A stretch of 64,000 bases of DNA from Myxococcales bacterium 68-20 (GTDB lineage: Bacteria; Myxococcota_A; Polyangia; Polyangiales; Polyangiaceae), in contig MKVQ01000020.1 in assembly GCA_001899635.1 (NCBI GenBank), forward strand, positions 36,030 through 100,029. The letters run 5' to 3'. Every line of letters begins with the position of its first letter. Within the stretch, counting starts at the first letter, position 1. The notes below the pieces were generated by a model, which was not told where the DNA came from, did no database searches, and was given only the letters and a program-made list of their open reading frames with translations. Positions 1 to 8,283 of the stretch are shown here, piece by piece. A program made the position numbers and the translations under genes.

Positions 1-81
1 GAGGGCGAGCTCGTCACGGAGCAGCTCGGCGATGTCGGACGCAGCGGCCCGTGCCACGGAGACGGTCGACGGTTCGCTCAT
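1..81 (-). CDS. N-terminus of a probable holin-X-like membrane protein (partial)
   Basis: An ATG on the minus strand at 81 opens a frame that runs off the left edge after 27 codons with no stop. The visible peptide ends in DIAELLRDELAL, which resembles the start of the putative actinobacterial holin-X / phage holin superfamily III proteins, where a conserved (V/L)RDElxLAxAEl helix precedes two membrane helices. Only the N-terminus can be seen, so the family is a guess from this short motif and the membrane part lies outside the window. These proteins usually accompany small stress or cell-envelope genes, which fits the small hydrophilic proteins nearby. Confidence 0.45.
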   Translation of the reverse strand, partial: MSEPSTVSVARAAASDIAELLRDELAL

Positions 82-284
82 GCGCTTCGACGATGCAACG
101 CGCGGACCCGCGAAGCCATGGCCACGTCAGCGCTGATGACGAGTCAGCTCTCACGCTGCGGCACGCCGCGCGCATGACGTCGACGTTCTCCATGCTGCCC
201 ATCCTTTCCGGATGGCCGTCGAACGTCTGCGCTGCGTCGGGTCCATTGCACGTTCCAGGCGACGGGCGCAGACGAGCGTTCGAC

Positions 285-485
285 TCACGGATCAGCGGGC
301 TTCGGCTTCGGGTCCTCGATGCGCTTTGGTGTTTCTCGGGGCCCGCGTGGCGGCGGGTCACGCCGCGTGGGCTCGGGCGGAGTCGGATCGGCGACCGGCG
401 CTTTTCTGATGGACGGATCCTCGACGGGCGGTGGCGCTTTGCGCGGCTCCGGTACGGATGCGAAGGATGTGAATGCGCTTGGCAT
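285..485 (-). CDS. Small proline-rich hypothetical protein
   Basis: This frame codes for 66 residues. From residue 12 it is built almost entirely of Pro, Glu, Asp, Arg and Lys, with repeated PxP and DPPP patterns such as EPRKAPPPVEDPS. Such short acidic/basic PxxP proteins of unknown role occur widely in proteobacteria. The ATG at 485 has a GGAAG Shine-Dalgarno-like sequence a few bases upstream. A longer extension on the same frame reaches back over the start of the alcohol dehydrogenase and looks like antisense noise, so the short form is preferred. No function can be assigned. Confidence 0.45.
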   Translation of the reverse strand: MPSAFTSFASVPEPRKAPPPVEDPSIRKAPVADPTPPEPTRRDPPPRGPRETPKRIEDPKPKPADP

Positions 486-681
486 GACGGACTTCCGTGC
501 AAGCGGCGCGCGCGGGGCGCTTCTCGTATGCGCGTTCGGGCTTGAGCTTGCTCCGGGAGGCATCGCACCAGCTCCGCGCTCGAGCGTGTGACTCATCACG
601 GGTGCCCGTCCGTGGAACGCCTGCGGTCGAGAGACTTCGTGGCGCCTTGCTTGCACCGGCGAGAGCAGCAGGAGGAGAGAC

Positions 682-1926
682 ATGAAGGCTGTGGTCTTCC
701 ACGCGGTCGGCGACGTCCGGCTAGACGACGTACCCGAGCCCAAGCTCGAGGCAGCCACCGACGCGATCGTGCGGATCACGGCGAGCGCGATCTGTGGGAC
801 GGATTTGCACATGATCCGCGGAAGCCTCCCGGACATGAAGCCCGGCTCGGTCCTCGGCCATGAGGGCGTCGGCGTGGTCGAGTCGTTCGGCAACGGCGTG
901 CGCAACCTCGTCGAAGGCGATCGCGTCGTGATCTGCTCGACGATCGGGTGTGGAGCATGCGTGTACTGCCGAGCGGGCTACTACTCCCAGTGCGACCGGG
1001 CCAACCCCAACGGCCCCGACGCGGGCACCGCGTTCTTCGGCGGGCCGGCGAGCTCCGGCCCCTTCCACGGCCTCCAGGCAGAGAAGGCACGCATACCGTT
1101 CGCCCACGTCACCTGCGTCAAGCTCCCGGACGAGGTGACCGACGAGCAGGCGATTCTCCTTTCGGACATCTTCCCGACGGCCTACTTCGGCGCGCAGCTC
1201 GCCGAGATCCGCCCCGGAGACTGCGTGGCGGTATTCGGCTGCGGACCGGTCGGACTCTTCGCGATCGCGAGCGCACACATGCTCGGAGCAGGCCGGGTTC
1301 TGGCGATCGACGACGTCCAGTCGCGGCTCGAGATGGCGCGCGCGCAGGGCGCGGAGGTGGTGAACTTCGACGAGGAGGATCCCCTCGCGGCGATACGAGA
1401 GCTGACGGGCGGTAGCGGCGTCGATCGCGCGATCGACGCCGTCGGAGTCGATGCGCGGCGCGCTCATCACGGCCCGGCCGCGAGGCAGGTGAACGTCGCC
1501 GAGCTCGAGCGCGAGCGGGCAGCAGTTGCGCCGGAAACGCACCCGGACGGCGACAACTGGCAACCCGGGGACGCCCCCTCGCAGGCGCTGAGCTGGGCCG
1601 TCGACGCCCTCGCGAAGGCCGGAACACTCTCGATCATCGGCCTCTATCCGGACGCCGCAAGGACGTTCCCGATCGGGAAGGCGATGAACCGGAACCTCAC
1701 GGTCAACATGGGAATCTGCGACCATCGTCGCTATGTCCCCGAGCTGGTGGAGATGACGCGCTCCGGTCGTGTCGACCCGGTCGTGATCCTCACCCAGCGA
1801 GAGCCGCTCGCGAGCGCGATCGACGCCTACAAGGCGTTCGATCGCCGGGCCTCCGGCTGGACGAAGGTGGAGCTCCGATCTCCGGGCACGAATGGCCAAC
1901 AACCCTCGGCCTCACACCCGGTCTGA
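682..1926 (+). CDS. Zinc-dependent alcohol dehydrogenase (formaldehyde-dehydrogenase-like subgroup)
   Basis: This is a 414-residue medium-chain dehydrogenase/reductase that oxidises an alcohol or aldehyde adduct with NAD(P). The catalytic zinc region is clear: Cys38 in AICGTDLH and His60-Glu61 in LGHEGVG. The structural zinc lobe has Cys90, Cys93, Cys96 and Cys104. The Rossmann fold carries GCGPVG. An inserted stretch near residues 260-300 plus a long catalytic-domain tail matches the group annotated as formaldehyde-dehydrogenase-like rather than simple ethanol dehydrogenases. The ATG follows a strong GGAGGAGA ribosome-binding site. The gene stands alone; the antiporter operon starts about 60 bases downstream. 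The substrate is not predictable. Confidence 0.88.
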   Translation: MKAVVFHAVGDVRLDDVPEPKLEAATDAIVRITASAICGTDLHMIRGSLPDMKPGSVLGHEGVGVVESFGNGVRNLVEGDRVVICSTIGCGACVYCRAGYYSQCDRANPNGPDAGTAFFGGPASSGPFHGLQAEKARIPFAHVTCVKLPDEVTDEQAILLSDIFPTAYFGAQLAEIRPGDCVAVFGCGPVGLFAIASAHMLGAGRVLAIDDVQSRLEMARAQGAEVVNFDEEDPLAAIRELTGGSGVDRAIDAVGVDARRAHHGPAARQVNVAELERERAAVAPETHPDGDNWQPGDAPSQALSWAVDALAKAGTLSIIGLYPDAARTFPIGKAMNRNLTVNMGICDHRRYVPELVEMTRSGRVDPVVILTQREPLASAIDAYKAFDRRASGWTKVELRSPGTNGQQPSASHPV

Positions 1927-1986
1927 CGCCCGTCTCGTCCTGAGCCACGTCGAACACCGCCCATCGCGCGCTCGAGCGGCGCGCGC

Positions 1987-2583
1987 ATGCGCGGACGGCT
2001 TCGCCGCACCATGATCGCCGGCGAACAATGGCTGCGAAGTCCGTGGTGCGTGCGTTGCACCGCTCGAGACATCGTGAGGACGAGCTGGACCAGAGCACCG
2101 CTGCGGCTCGTGTGGAATGCGCTCGAGGGCGCCGCCTACGTCGGTGCGTGGTGGCTCTTCACCGGTAGCTCGAGCGGCAGCGAGATCGTGGTCGGCGCCG
2201 CGGCCGTCACGCTCGCGCTGATAGCGTCGCACCTCGTCAGCACTCGGCTCGGCGCGCGGCTCCAGGGCAACCTGGGGGCGATCGCCCAGGTGTGGCGAGT
2301 TCCCGCCCTGATCGTGTCGGGCACCTTCGACCTACTGAAGGTGCTCGCGAAGCATCTCCTGGGTCGCGAGAAAGCCAAGTCGCTCCTGCGCGCCGTTCGC
2401 TTCGTCCACTACGGGTCGACAACATCGGATCAGACGTTCCAGGCGCTCGCGACGGCCTACACGACCATCTCGCCGAACTTCGTCGTCATCGACGTCGATC
2501 CGCACGCGCGCGTCCTCCTCTTTCACCAGCTCGCTCCCACGGCCGTGCCGAAGGTCACGGTGAAGCTTGGAGCTTCGCCATGA
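1987..2583 (+). CDS. mrpE: Na+/H+ antiporter subunit E (MrpE/MnhE, MbhA-like)
   Basis: This is the first gene of an antiporter operon. The family has two N-terminal membrane segments, seen here in LRLVWNALEGAAYVGAWWLF and the following AAVTLALIASHLV, and a cytoplasmic domain that contains VIDVDPHARVLLFHQL. MrpE belongs to the multi-subunit Mrp complex that exchanges Na+ (or K+) for protons across the inner membrane. The listed ATG leaves a basic N-terminal extension. A GTG at 2074 would begin just before the first membrane helix and fits the usual family length better, so the start is uncertain. The stop overlaps the mrpF start by an ATGA, indicating translational coupling. Confidence 0.85.
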   Translation: MRGRLRRTMIAGEQWLRSPWCVRCTARDIVRTSWTRAPLRLVWNALEGAAYVGAWWLFTGSSSGSEIVVGAAAVTLALIASHLVSTRLGARLQGNLGAIAQVWRVPALIVSGTFDLLKVLAKHLLGREKAKSLLRAVRFVHYGSTTSDQTFQALATAYTTISPNFVVIDVDPHARVLLFHQLAPTAVPKVTVKLGASP

Positions 2584-2837
2584 GCCCCACTCCGTGGTTC
2601 GTCTCGGCAGCGGTTCTGCTCGTCGCGCTCGTCCCGTGCGGGCTCGTCGCTCTGCGCGGCGACGCAACCAACCGACTCGTCGGCCTCCAGATGGGCACGG
2701 TCGTCACCACCATGCTCCTCGCAGTGCTTGCACAGGCCTTCCGTCGTCCGGCCTTCCACGATTTGCCGCTGACGCTCGCGTTGCTCGCGTTCGGAGCGAC
2801 GATCGTGTTCACCCGCTTCCTCGAGAGATGGCTCTGA
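2580..2837 (+). CDS. mrpF: Antiporter subunit F (MrpF/MnhF, MbhB-like)
   Basis: This is an 85-residue protein made of three hydrophobic helices, with the family signature RGDATNRLVGLQMGTVV after the first helix. It is a small integral subunit of the Mrp antiporter membrane arm. Its ATG overlaps the mrpE stop (ATGA), and its stop overlaps the mrpG start (TGATG). Both length and helix pattern match MrpF. Confidence 0.9.
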   Translation: MSPTPWFVSAAVLLVALVPCGLVALRGDATNRLVGLQMGTVVTTMLLAVLAQAFRRPAFHDLPLTLALLAFGATIVFTRFLERWL

Positions 2838-3196
2838 TGCACGCTCTCGCCGCGGTACTCCTGCTCGTCTCGTCGTCGCTCACCCTCGTCTGCTCGGTCG
2901 GACTCGCGGTGATGCGCGACCCACTCCAGCGGCTCCACTTCCTCTCCCCACCGACGGCAATCTCGGCGCCGCTCCTCGCCGTCGTCGTCTTTCTCGATGG
3001 TCAGGGCGTGCAGGCGGGTCTCAAGGTCTCGCTCGTCGCGCTCCTGCTCGTACTGATGAACGCCGTGGGCTCGCACGCGACGGCCCGCGCGGTGCGCGTC
3101 CATCAACGCGGGCACTGGGAGCCGACGATCGACGACCACGTCGCCATCGTTCGCGAGGACGAGCCCTCACGCCGGAGCGAGCGAGATACGTCATGA
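2837..3196 (+). CDS. mrpG: Antiporter subunit G (MrpG/MnhG, MbhC-like)
   Basis: This is a 119-residue protein with three membrane helices and the MrpG motif MRDPLQRLHFLSPPTA, followed by a charged cytoplasmic tail (EDEPSRRSERD). The ATG at 2837 forms a TGATG overlap with mrpF. An in-frame ATG nine bases upstream is an alternative start. The protein is part of the inner-membrane Mrp complex. The stop overlaps the next ATG by ATGA. Confidence 0.9.
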   Translation: MHALAAVLLLVSSSLTLVCSVGLAVMRDPLQRLHFLSPPTAISAPLLAVVVFLDGQGVQAGLKVSLVALLLVLMNAVGSHATARAVRVHQRGHWEPTIDDHVAIVREDEPSRRSERDTS

Positions 3197-3486
3197 CCTC
3201 GAACGACGCCATCTCCGCGACCCTGCGCATTGCGGTCCTCCTGCTCGTCGCGGTCGGAGCGACGGGGGTGGTGTGCACGCGCGAACCGCTCTCGCAGGCG
3301 GTCACGCTCAGCTTCTACGGGCTCTTGCTCACGACGATGTTCTTCGTGTTCCAGGCCCCCGACGTCGCGCTCTCGCAGATCGTCGTCGGCGCAGTGGTTT
3401 CGCCGTTGATGATTCTGCTGACGCTCTCGCGAATCAGGCGCGGGAAGGCGCGCGAGACGAACCCCTCGCAACCGGAGCGGTCGTGA
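3193..3486 (+). CDS. DUF4040 / MbhD-like antiporter subunit
   Basis: This is a 97-residue hydrophobic protein with the pattern TREPLSQAVTLSFYGLLLT followed by FQAPDVALSQIVVG, typical of DUF4040. In full-length MrpA this segment lies in the C-terminal part; in membrane-bound hydrogenases it is the separate subunit MbhD. Here it is separate, as in the Mbh-type order. It is coupled to both neighbours through ATGA and GTGA overlaps. Assignment to the complex is strong; the symbol is left empty because naming differs between Mrp and Mbh systems. Confidence 0.85.
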   Translation: MTSNDAISATLRIAVLLLVAVGATGVVCTREPLSQAVTLSFYGLLLTTMFFVFQAPDVALSQIVVGAVVSPLMILLTLSRIRRGKARETNPSQPERS

Positions 3487-4259
3487 GCCCGCGGACACGA
3501 CGCATCCTCTTCTATTTCGGGGCCGCCGGCCTGGTCACGATTCTCGCGTGGGGTGTGCTCGGACTGCCCGCGTACGGCCAATACCAGGGCCCATACGGAG
3601 ACCTCGTGTCATATGCGGCCGTCCAGTCGCGCCACGCAACGGACGTCGTGAGCGCGGTGAACTTCGACATCCGCGCGATCGACACGCTCGGCGAGGAGTT
3701 CATCCTGTTCACGTCCGTGATGGGCGTCGTGCTCCTCTTGCGCAAGAGGGTCGAACCGAAGGACGTGGACGAGGCCGCGGCCGACGTCGCAACCGGACGC
3801 GAGAAAGAGCCACCGAGCAACGCCGTGCGCCTCCTCTGCCTCGGCCTGGTCGGTGTGAGCGTCCTCTTCGGACTGTACATCGTGACGCACGGGCAACTCA
3901 CACCGGGAGGCGGCTTCCAAGGTGGGGTCGTCCTCGCCACCGTGCCGCTGCTCGTCTACCTGGCGGCTGACGTTCGAGTCCTCCACCAGATCGCCCCGCG
4001 AAAGCTCGTCGACGCGGGCGAGGCGCTCGCGGCGGGCGCGTTCATCGGCCTCGGCTTGGTCGCGGTCGCGCTCCAGGAGCCCTTCCTGACGAACTTCTTG
4101 CCGCTCGGAACGACGGGTCGAATCGACTCGAGCGGGACGATCATGGCGATCAGCATCGTCACCGGGATCGAAGTCGGCGGTGCGTTCGTCGTTCTTCTCT
4201 CGTCGTTCCTGGCCGAGACGCTCGAGCGGATACCCGAGGAGCACCGAGGCGAGCCGTGA
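3483..4259 (+). CDS. mrpB: Fused MbhE-like + MrpB antiporter subunit
   Basis: This is a 258-residue membrane protein with a GTG start inside the previous stop (GTGA). Residues about 1-95 carry the MbhE-like segment, with AVNFDIRAIDTLGEEFILF, which normally belongs to the MrpA C-terminus or a stand-alone MbhE. Residues about 110-258 are the MnhB domain, with the diagnostic THGQLTPGGGFQGGVVLA and four helices. So two subunits that are separate in Mbh operons are joined. The protein lies in the inner membrane as part of the ion-translocating arm. Confidence 0.87.
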   Translation: MSPRTRRILFYFGAAGLVTILAWGVLGLPAYGQYQGPYGDLVSYAAVQSRHATDVVSAVNFDIRAIDTLGEEFILFTSVMGVVLLLRKRVEPKDVDEAAADVATGREKEPPSNAVRLLCLGLVGVSVLFGLYIVTHGQLTPGGGFQGGVVLATVPLLVYLAADVRVLHQIAPRKLVDAGEALAAGAFIGLGLVAVALQEPFLTNFLPLGTTGRIDSSGTIMAISIVTGIEVGGAFVVLLSSFLAETLERIPEEHRGEP

Positions 4260-4612
4260 CCGCGCTCGTGACGCACCTACCGTTCTTCGTCGCGATCTGG
4301 GTGCTCGCGTGTGGCCTGTACGGGATCATCACGAGCAAGAACCTCGTGCATCTCGTCGTCTGCGTGGCGGTCCTCCAGAGCTCCACGTACGTGCTCTTGG
4401 TCCTCGTAGGTTTCCGCGAGGGAGGCGCGGCGCCCGTGTTCTACGATCTCCCGCTCGGCACGCTGGTCGTCGATCCGATCGTGCAAGCGCTCATGCTCAC
4501 GGACGTCGTCGTGGAGGCGACCGTGATGGCGCTGCTCCTGGCGATGGTGGTCCGCGTCTACGAGCGGACGGGGGTGCTCGACCCCGATGCGCTGCTGAGG
4601 CTGCGCGGATGA
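4256..4612 (+). CDS. mrpC: Antiporter subunit C (MrpC/MnhC, NuoK-like)
   Basis: This is a 118-residue, three-helix protein homologous to NuoK of complex I. It contains GLYGIITSKNLVHLVVCVAV and, later, LTDVVVEATVMALLLAM, where the buried acidic residues of the NuoK/MrpC family sit. The GTG start overlaps the mrpB stop, and the stop overlaps the mrpD ATG. It links the antiporter core subunits within the membrane. Confidence 0.9.
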   Translation: MTALVTHLPFFVAIWVLACGLYGIITSKNLVHLVVCVAVLQSSTYVLLVLVGFREGGAAPVFYDLPLGTLVVDPIVQALMLTDVVVEATVMALLLAMVVRVYERTGVLDPDALLRLRG

Positions 4613-6420
4613 CCGCGAGCGCCTGGACCCCCGCTCCGGTTGCCCTTCCGCTGCTCGCCGCTGCCGCCGTCGCGCTCTTCGGCCACAAGGTCCCGCGCTT
4701 CGTGCGAACGGTCATCGCGTTCGCGACCTCCGCCTTCACGGCGATCGTCACCGCGGGGCTCGCGTGGGCCTCGCTCGGCGATCCGATCGTCTACTGGTTC
4801 GGTGACTGGGCGCCACGCGGACAGATCCCGCTCGGAGTCTGTTTCGTCGTCGATCCGATCGGCGCAGGTCTCGCGGCGCTTGCGAGCGTGCTCGTCACCG
4901 CGGCGGTGACCTTCGCAGACAGGTACTTCGATGACGTCCAGGCCGTCTTCCACGTCTTGATGCTCGCATTCCTCGGCGCGATCGCCGGGTTCTGTCTGAC
5001 CGGCGACCTCTTCAACCTGTTCGTCTTCTTCGAGCTGATGAGCGCGGCTGCATTTGCACTCTGCGGCTACAAGAGCCGAGAGCCCGGCCCGCTGCAGGGA
5101 GCGATCAACTTCGGCGTCACGAACACGATCGGCGGCTTCCTCGTCCTCGACGGTCTCACGCTGCTCTACGGTCGCACGGGCGCGCTCAACCTCGCGCAGA
5201 TCGCACGCACGCTCGGCGGAGCACACGACGGCCTGGTGATCGCCGCGTTCGCGCTCATCACGTGCGGCTTCTTCGTGAAGGCCGCGGTCGTGCCCCTTCA
5301 CTTCTGGCTCCCCGACGCGCACGCCGTCGCCCCTACTCCCGTCAGCGTCGTGTTCTCCGGCGTCATGGTCGAGTGCGGCGTCTACGCGGTGGCCCGGCTG
5401 TATGCGACCGTGTTCGCACCGTCGTTTGCCGGCTTCGTCCCGCATGCACGCGGCCTGATCATCGGGGCTGGCGTGATCACGGCGCTCGTCGGAGGAGTGA
5501 TGTGCTTGGCGCAGCGCCATCTCAAACGCCTCCTCGCGTTCTCGACGGTCGCGCACGTCGGCGTGATGGTCTCCGGTATCGGATTGCTCGACGCGCGAGC
5601 CTTCGGCGGTGTGGCCACCTACGTGCTCGGTCACGGGCTGGTGAAGTCTTCTCTGTTCCTCACAGCCGGCATGTATCTCCATCGCCTCCGGTCGGTGGAC
5701 GAGCTCGAGCTCCGCGGGCGCGGTGGCGCGCTCCCGGGAGCGCTCTTTCTCGCAGGCGGCCTCGCGCTCGCGGGCGCGCCGCCGTTCGGGACGTTCGGCG
5801 GAGAGTCGGAGATCGAAGCCGCGGCCGATTCGCTCGGCTACGGGTGGCTCGGCATCGTGTTCACCATCGCCGCAATCCTCACCGCCGGAGCGGTGCTGCG
5901 CGCGGCCATGCGCATTTCGTTCGGCTGGGGCCCCTCCGACGGAGAAGAGGACCGCGGCGAGAGGAGCGAGGAGACCGAGACGCGGCCAGGACCCGGTCTC
6001 CCGCTCGCGATGTGGGTGCCGGCAGCAGTCCTCCTCGCGCTGGCCTTCGTGCTCGGCACTCTGACCGGGCTCGATCGGGCGCTGCGCGAGAGCGCATTGC
6101 GATTCCAGGACAGCTCGGCCTACGCAGCGCGCGTCCTCGATGGAGTCGTCTCTGCCGTGCCTTCGGCGGAACCAAGCGCGGACGACGGATCGTCCCTGCC
6201 GCGCTCGCTTCTGGTGGTCGTGCTCTCGTGCGCGACCGCATTCGCCGCGCTGTTCCGGGAACGGATCCCCGCTGGTGTGCGCAAGCTTGCGGTGGCTCTG
6301 CTGGGCGGAGCGCTGCGCCGTCTGAGGGCTCTTCAGAGCGGGCACGTAGGTGACTACGTCACGTGGCTCGTTCTCGGCGTCGCTTGCTTCGGCGCACTCA
6401 GTGCGCTGCTCCTCCGGTGA
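4609..6420 (+). CDS. mrpD: Antiporter subunit D (MrpD/NuoN-like, MbhH-like)
   Basis: This is a 603-residue polytopic protein of the NuoL/M/N proton-translocating family. The essential residues are recognisable: Glu142 in FFELMSAAAFALCGYK (helix 5) and Lys224 in CGFFVKAAVVPLHFWLPD (helix 7), followed by the family block HAVAPTPVSVVFSG. It has about 14 helices, and a hydrophilic loop near residues 440-470 (EEDRGERSEET) extends it beyond the usual 500 residues. It is the only large antiporter-like subunit here; no full-length MrpA is present. It is the last gene of the operon. Confidence 0.9.
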   Translation: MTASAWTPAPVALPLLAAAAVALFGHKVPRFVRTVIAFATSAFTAIVTAGLAWASLGDPIVYWFGDWAPRGQIPLGVCFVVDPIGAGLAALASVLVTAAVTFADRYFDDVQAVFHVLMLAFLGAIAGFCLTGDLFNLFVFFELMSAAAFALCGYKSREPGPLQGAINFGVTNTIGGFLVLDGLTLLYGRTGALNLAQIARTLGGAHDGLVIAAFALITCGFFVKAAVVPLHFWLPDAHAVAPTPVSVVFSGVMVECGVYAVARLYATVFAPSFAGFVPHARGLIIGAGVITALVGGVMCLAQRHLKRLLAFSTVAHVGVMVSGIGLLDARAFGGVATYVLGHGLVKSSLFLTAGMYLHRLRSVDELELRGRGGALPGALFLAGGLALAGAPPFGTFGGESEIEAAADSLGYGWLGIVFTIAAILTAGAVLRAAMRISFGWGPSDGEEDRGERSEETETRPGPGLPLAMWVPAAVLLALAFVLGTLTGLDRALRESALRFQDSSAYAARVLDGVVSAVPSAEPSADDGSSLPRSLLVVVLSCATAFAALFRERIPAGVRKLAVALLGGALRRLRALQSGHVGDYVTWLVLGVACFGALSALLLR

Positions 6421-6630
6421 CCCTGCCGAATCTCGTCATTCCGTTTCTCGACGTGAGATGGCAGCTGCAGCGGGGCGGACTGACACGAGACTCTCCGACT
6501 CGAGCAGCGCCGTTTGGCACCGCGGCGTGTCCCTTGCAATCGACGAACAGGAAAGAGATCGGCGGCGACGAACGAACCCGCCGCTTCTGCACGAGATTCT
6601 CTACCTCCGCCCCTCGAGGAGAAGACCGTG

Positions 6631-6864
6631 ATGAGCATCAGCAAGCGCGCACGCGTCGACACGAAAGATAGCGCCGCCAAGCACGCCGCGGCCCGAGCTC
6701 CCGGCAAGGACGACGTTCACGAGCAACGAGAGGACGAGCAGCGCGCCGAAGGGATCATTGAGGCACCTGGCGGCGTCGATCGGCCGGCTCCGGCGCGTCC
6801 GACCACGAGCTCCCGTCCGGCCGATGCGCATTCCGACCGTTCGAAGCGTCGTTCGACGAAGTGA
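6631..6864 (+). CDS. Small hydrophilic hypothetical protein
   Basis: This is a 77-residue, strongly charged protein without hydrophobic segments, containing KDDVHEQREDEQRAEG and a Pro/Ala/Ser-rich end. The ATG is preceded by a good Shine-Dalgarno sequence (GAGGAGA, seven bases away), which is the main reason to call it. It is probably disordered. No family is recognised. It stands about 210 bases downstream of the antiporter operon and could be a small stress-type protein, but nothing in the sequence proves that. Confidence 0.45.
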   Translation: MSISKRARVDTKDSAAKHAAARAPGKDDVHEQREDEQRAEGIIEAPGGVDRPAPARPTTSSRPADAHSDRSKRRSTK

Positions 6865-6888
6865 TCGATCACGAGCACGACGCTCCCG

Positions 6889-7116
6889 CTACTTCTTGCG
6901 GTCCTCTTCCTCGGAGACCTGACGGTTGTGCTCGGCGAAGCGCTTCCGCCATACCGGGTCGATGGCCTTTCCGTGGGCGAGCTCGGTTCGTTGCCCCTCG
7001 CCGCCGAAGCCCGGCGCTTCATCACCGGGAGCGTCGTCGACCGGACGTGGGTGCACTCGCTCGTCGACCTTCGGCGCATGCTCTTGCTTCTTGTCTTCAA
7101 GACGCTTCGTGACCAT
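6889..7116 (-). CDS. Small hydrophilic hypothetical protein
   Basis: The frame codes for 75 residues with many charged residues and ends in DPVWRKRFAEHNRQVSEEED, a composition that looks like a genuine small soluble protein. It is convergent with the gene ending at 6864. No strong ribosome-binding site is visible before the ATG at 7116, and the family is not recognised. It could also be a chance reading frame. Confidence 0.4.
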   Translation of the reverse strand: MVTKRLEDKKQEHAPKVDERVHPRPVDDAPGDEAPGFGGEGQRTELAHGKAIDPVWRKRFAEHNRQVSEEEDRKK

Positions 7117-7257
7117 GCATGTCGCGGCTGCAATCGACGTACCGTGGCTCGTCGAGCGTATCCTCAGCTGGTCGTTCCGCCGCCTCACGCCCGAGTCTGC
7201 CAGTCAGCGACCGCTCGAGTCGATGCACGCCACCGTGGAGCGGAAGCCCATGCCGTC

Positions 7258-7778
7258 TCAATCGCCGCCGTCGGCTGCTCCACTGGAGGAGTCAGCGGCT
7301 CCATCCGAGGCGCCCGCGTCGAGCCCGCTCGTGAGGTCGCGGCACAGGCATGCGGAGGCGCCTCGTAGGCCGGCGTAGCAGCGCCAATTGCCGTCCTCGC
7401 AGCGGCAAGCGTAAGGCGTGAGCGAGCAGGATACCGTCGAGCGGTCGGACACTCACGCGTGTGGACGGCCGTCATCGAGCAGACCTCACCGTCGTACGAG
7501 CAGGCTCCGCTCGGAAGGGCGGCGACCGACCAGCTCGTGCCGTAGTTGAAGAAGGCGCCCCCCTTCTCGCCGCAGCGCGGGACGCACTTGGGCGCATCCA
7601 GCGCGTCCGGCGCATCGAGGTCGGGGAAATGAGTCTCGAGGTCGTATGGCGCACCCGTCGAGCAGGGGCTGCGAGGACCGTCGTACGACCAGTCGTCGTC
7701 CCTGCACGAGCACGCGAAGACCAGGACGCCCACGGCGGTGACCGCGACGATACGCTGGCGGGCTCGCATGAGGTGCAC
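7258..7778 (-). pseudogene. Cys-rich lipoprotein interrupted by an apparent frameshift
   Basis: The gene starts at a GTG (7778) or ATG (7769) and encodes a signal peptide with a lipobox-like VFAC, then an Asp/Cys-rich secreted domain (RSPCSTGAPYDLETHFPDLD, then CVPRCGEKGG). Near 7450 the frame turns into Arg/Ala-rich noise. The overlapping frame that ends at 7258 supplies what looks like the proper continuation, with SLTPYACRCEDGNWRCYAG, another CLCRDLT block and an Asp/Ser-rich tail. One extra or missing base near 7450 would join them into a protein of about 170 residues. It is either a pseudogene or a sequencing error. The overall style resembles the other lipoproteins in the window; the function is unknown. 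Confidence 0.6.
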
Positions 7779-7832
7779 CAGCTGAGGGTAGCAGCATCCG
7801 ACAGGAGGGCACGCCGGACACCGAGCGTCTCG

Positions 7833-8264
7833 TCACGCGAGGGTGTCCTGCCGGTACTTCGCGACGAGCTCCTCGCGCGTCGTCACACCGAGCTTCGCGC
7901 TTGCGCGTGCCACGAGCACGCGGACCGTCGAGTGCGCGAGACCGAGCTCGTAGGCCGCTTCCTTGTTCGTCTGGCCCATCGACAGACAGGCGACGACCTG
8001 TCGCTCGCGCTCGGAGAGCTTGGCGGTCGGCTTCGTCGCCATCGCGTTCACGCGCGCGACGACGTAGTGCGAGCCGTCTCTCTGGAACTCGTCCACGAGC
8101 GTCCAGCGAGCGCGCACCAGCGCCTTCCACGACGGGAGCGCACGCTCGGGTGCGCCGCGAAGGTCGGTCCGCGCCCGGAGGATGCCGACCGCCGCGTCCC
8201 GCAGCGCCTCGCGTTCGGGCTCTGCGGTGCGCTCGAGGTGCTTCACCTCCCCAGCGGGGGTCAT
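7833..8264 (-). CDS. LuxR-type helix-turn-helix transcriptional regulator
   Basis: This is a 143-residue protein whose C-terminal 60 residues form a LuxR/GerE DNA-binding domain: LSERERQVVACLSMGQTNKE, then the recognition helix ELGLAHSTVRVLVARASAKLG. The N-terminal part, with ARWTLVDEFQRDGSHYVVAR, resembles the small sensor segment of many myxobacterial LuxR-type regulators rather than a receiver domain; no phospho-acceptor pattern is seen. The ATG at 8264 lies within a CATGAT that could also start the divergent hydrolase, so the two genes are packed head to head. The ligand and targets are unknown, but the adjacent hydrolase is an obvious candidate target. Confidence 0.82.
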   Translation of the reverse strand: MTPAGEVKHLERTAEPEREALRDAAVGILRARTDLRGAPERALPSWKALVRARWTLVDEFQRDGSHYVVARVNAMATKPTAKLSERERQVVACLSMGQTNKEAAYELGLAHSTVRVLVARASAKLGVTTREELVAKYRQDTLA

Positions 8265-8283
8265 GATCGCTTCGGCGTCGGCG

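Noticed and set aside
4558..6345. Open minus-strand frame of 595 codons opposite mrpD
   Set aside because: It is antisense to a gene with conserved family motifs, and its translation is Arg/Glu/His-rich without hydrophobic core, as expected for the mirror frame in GC-rich DNA.
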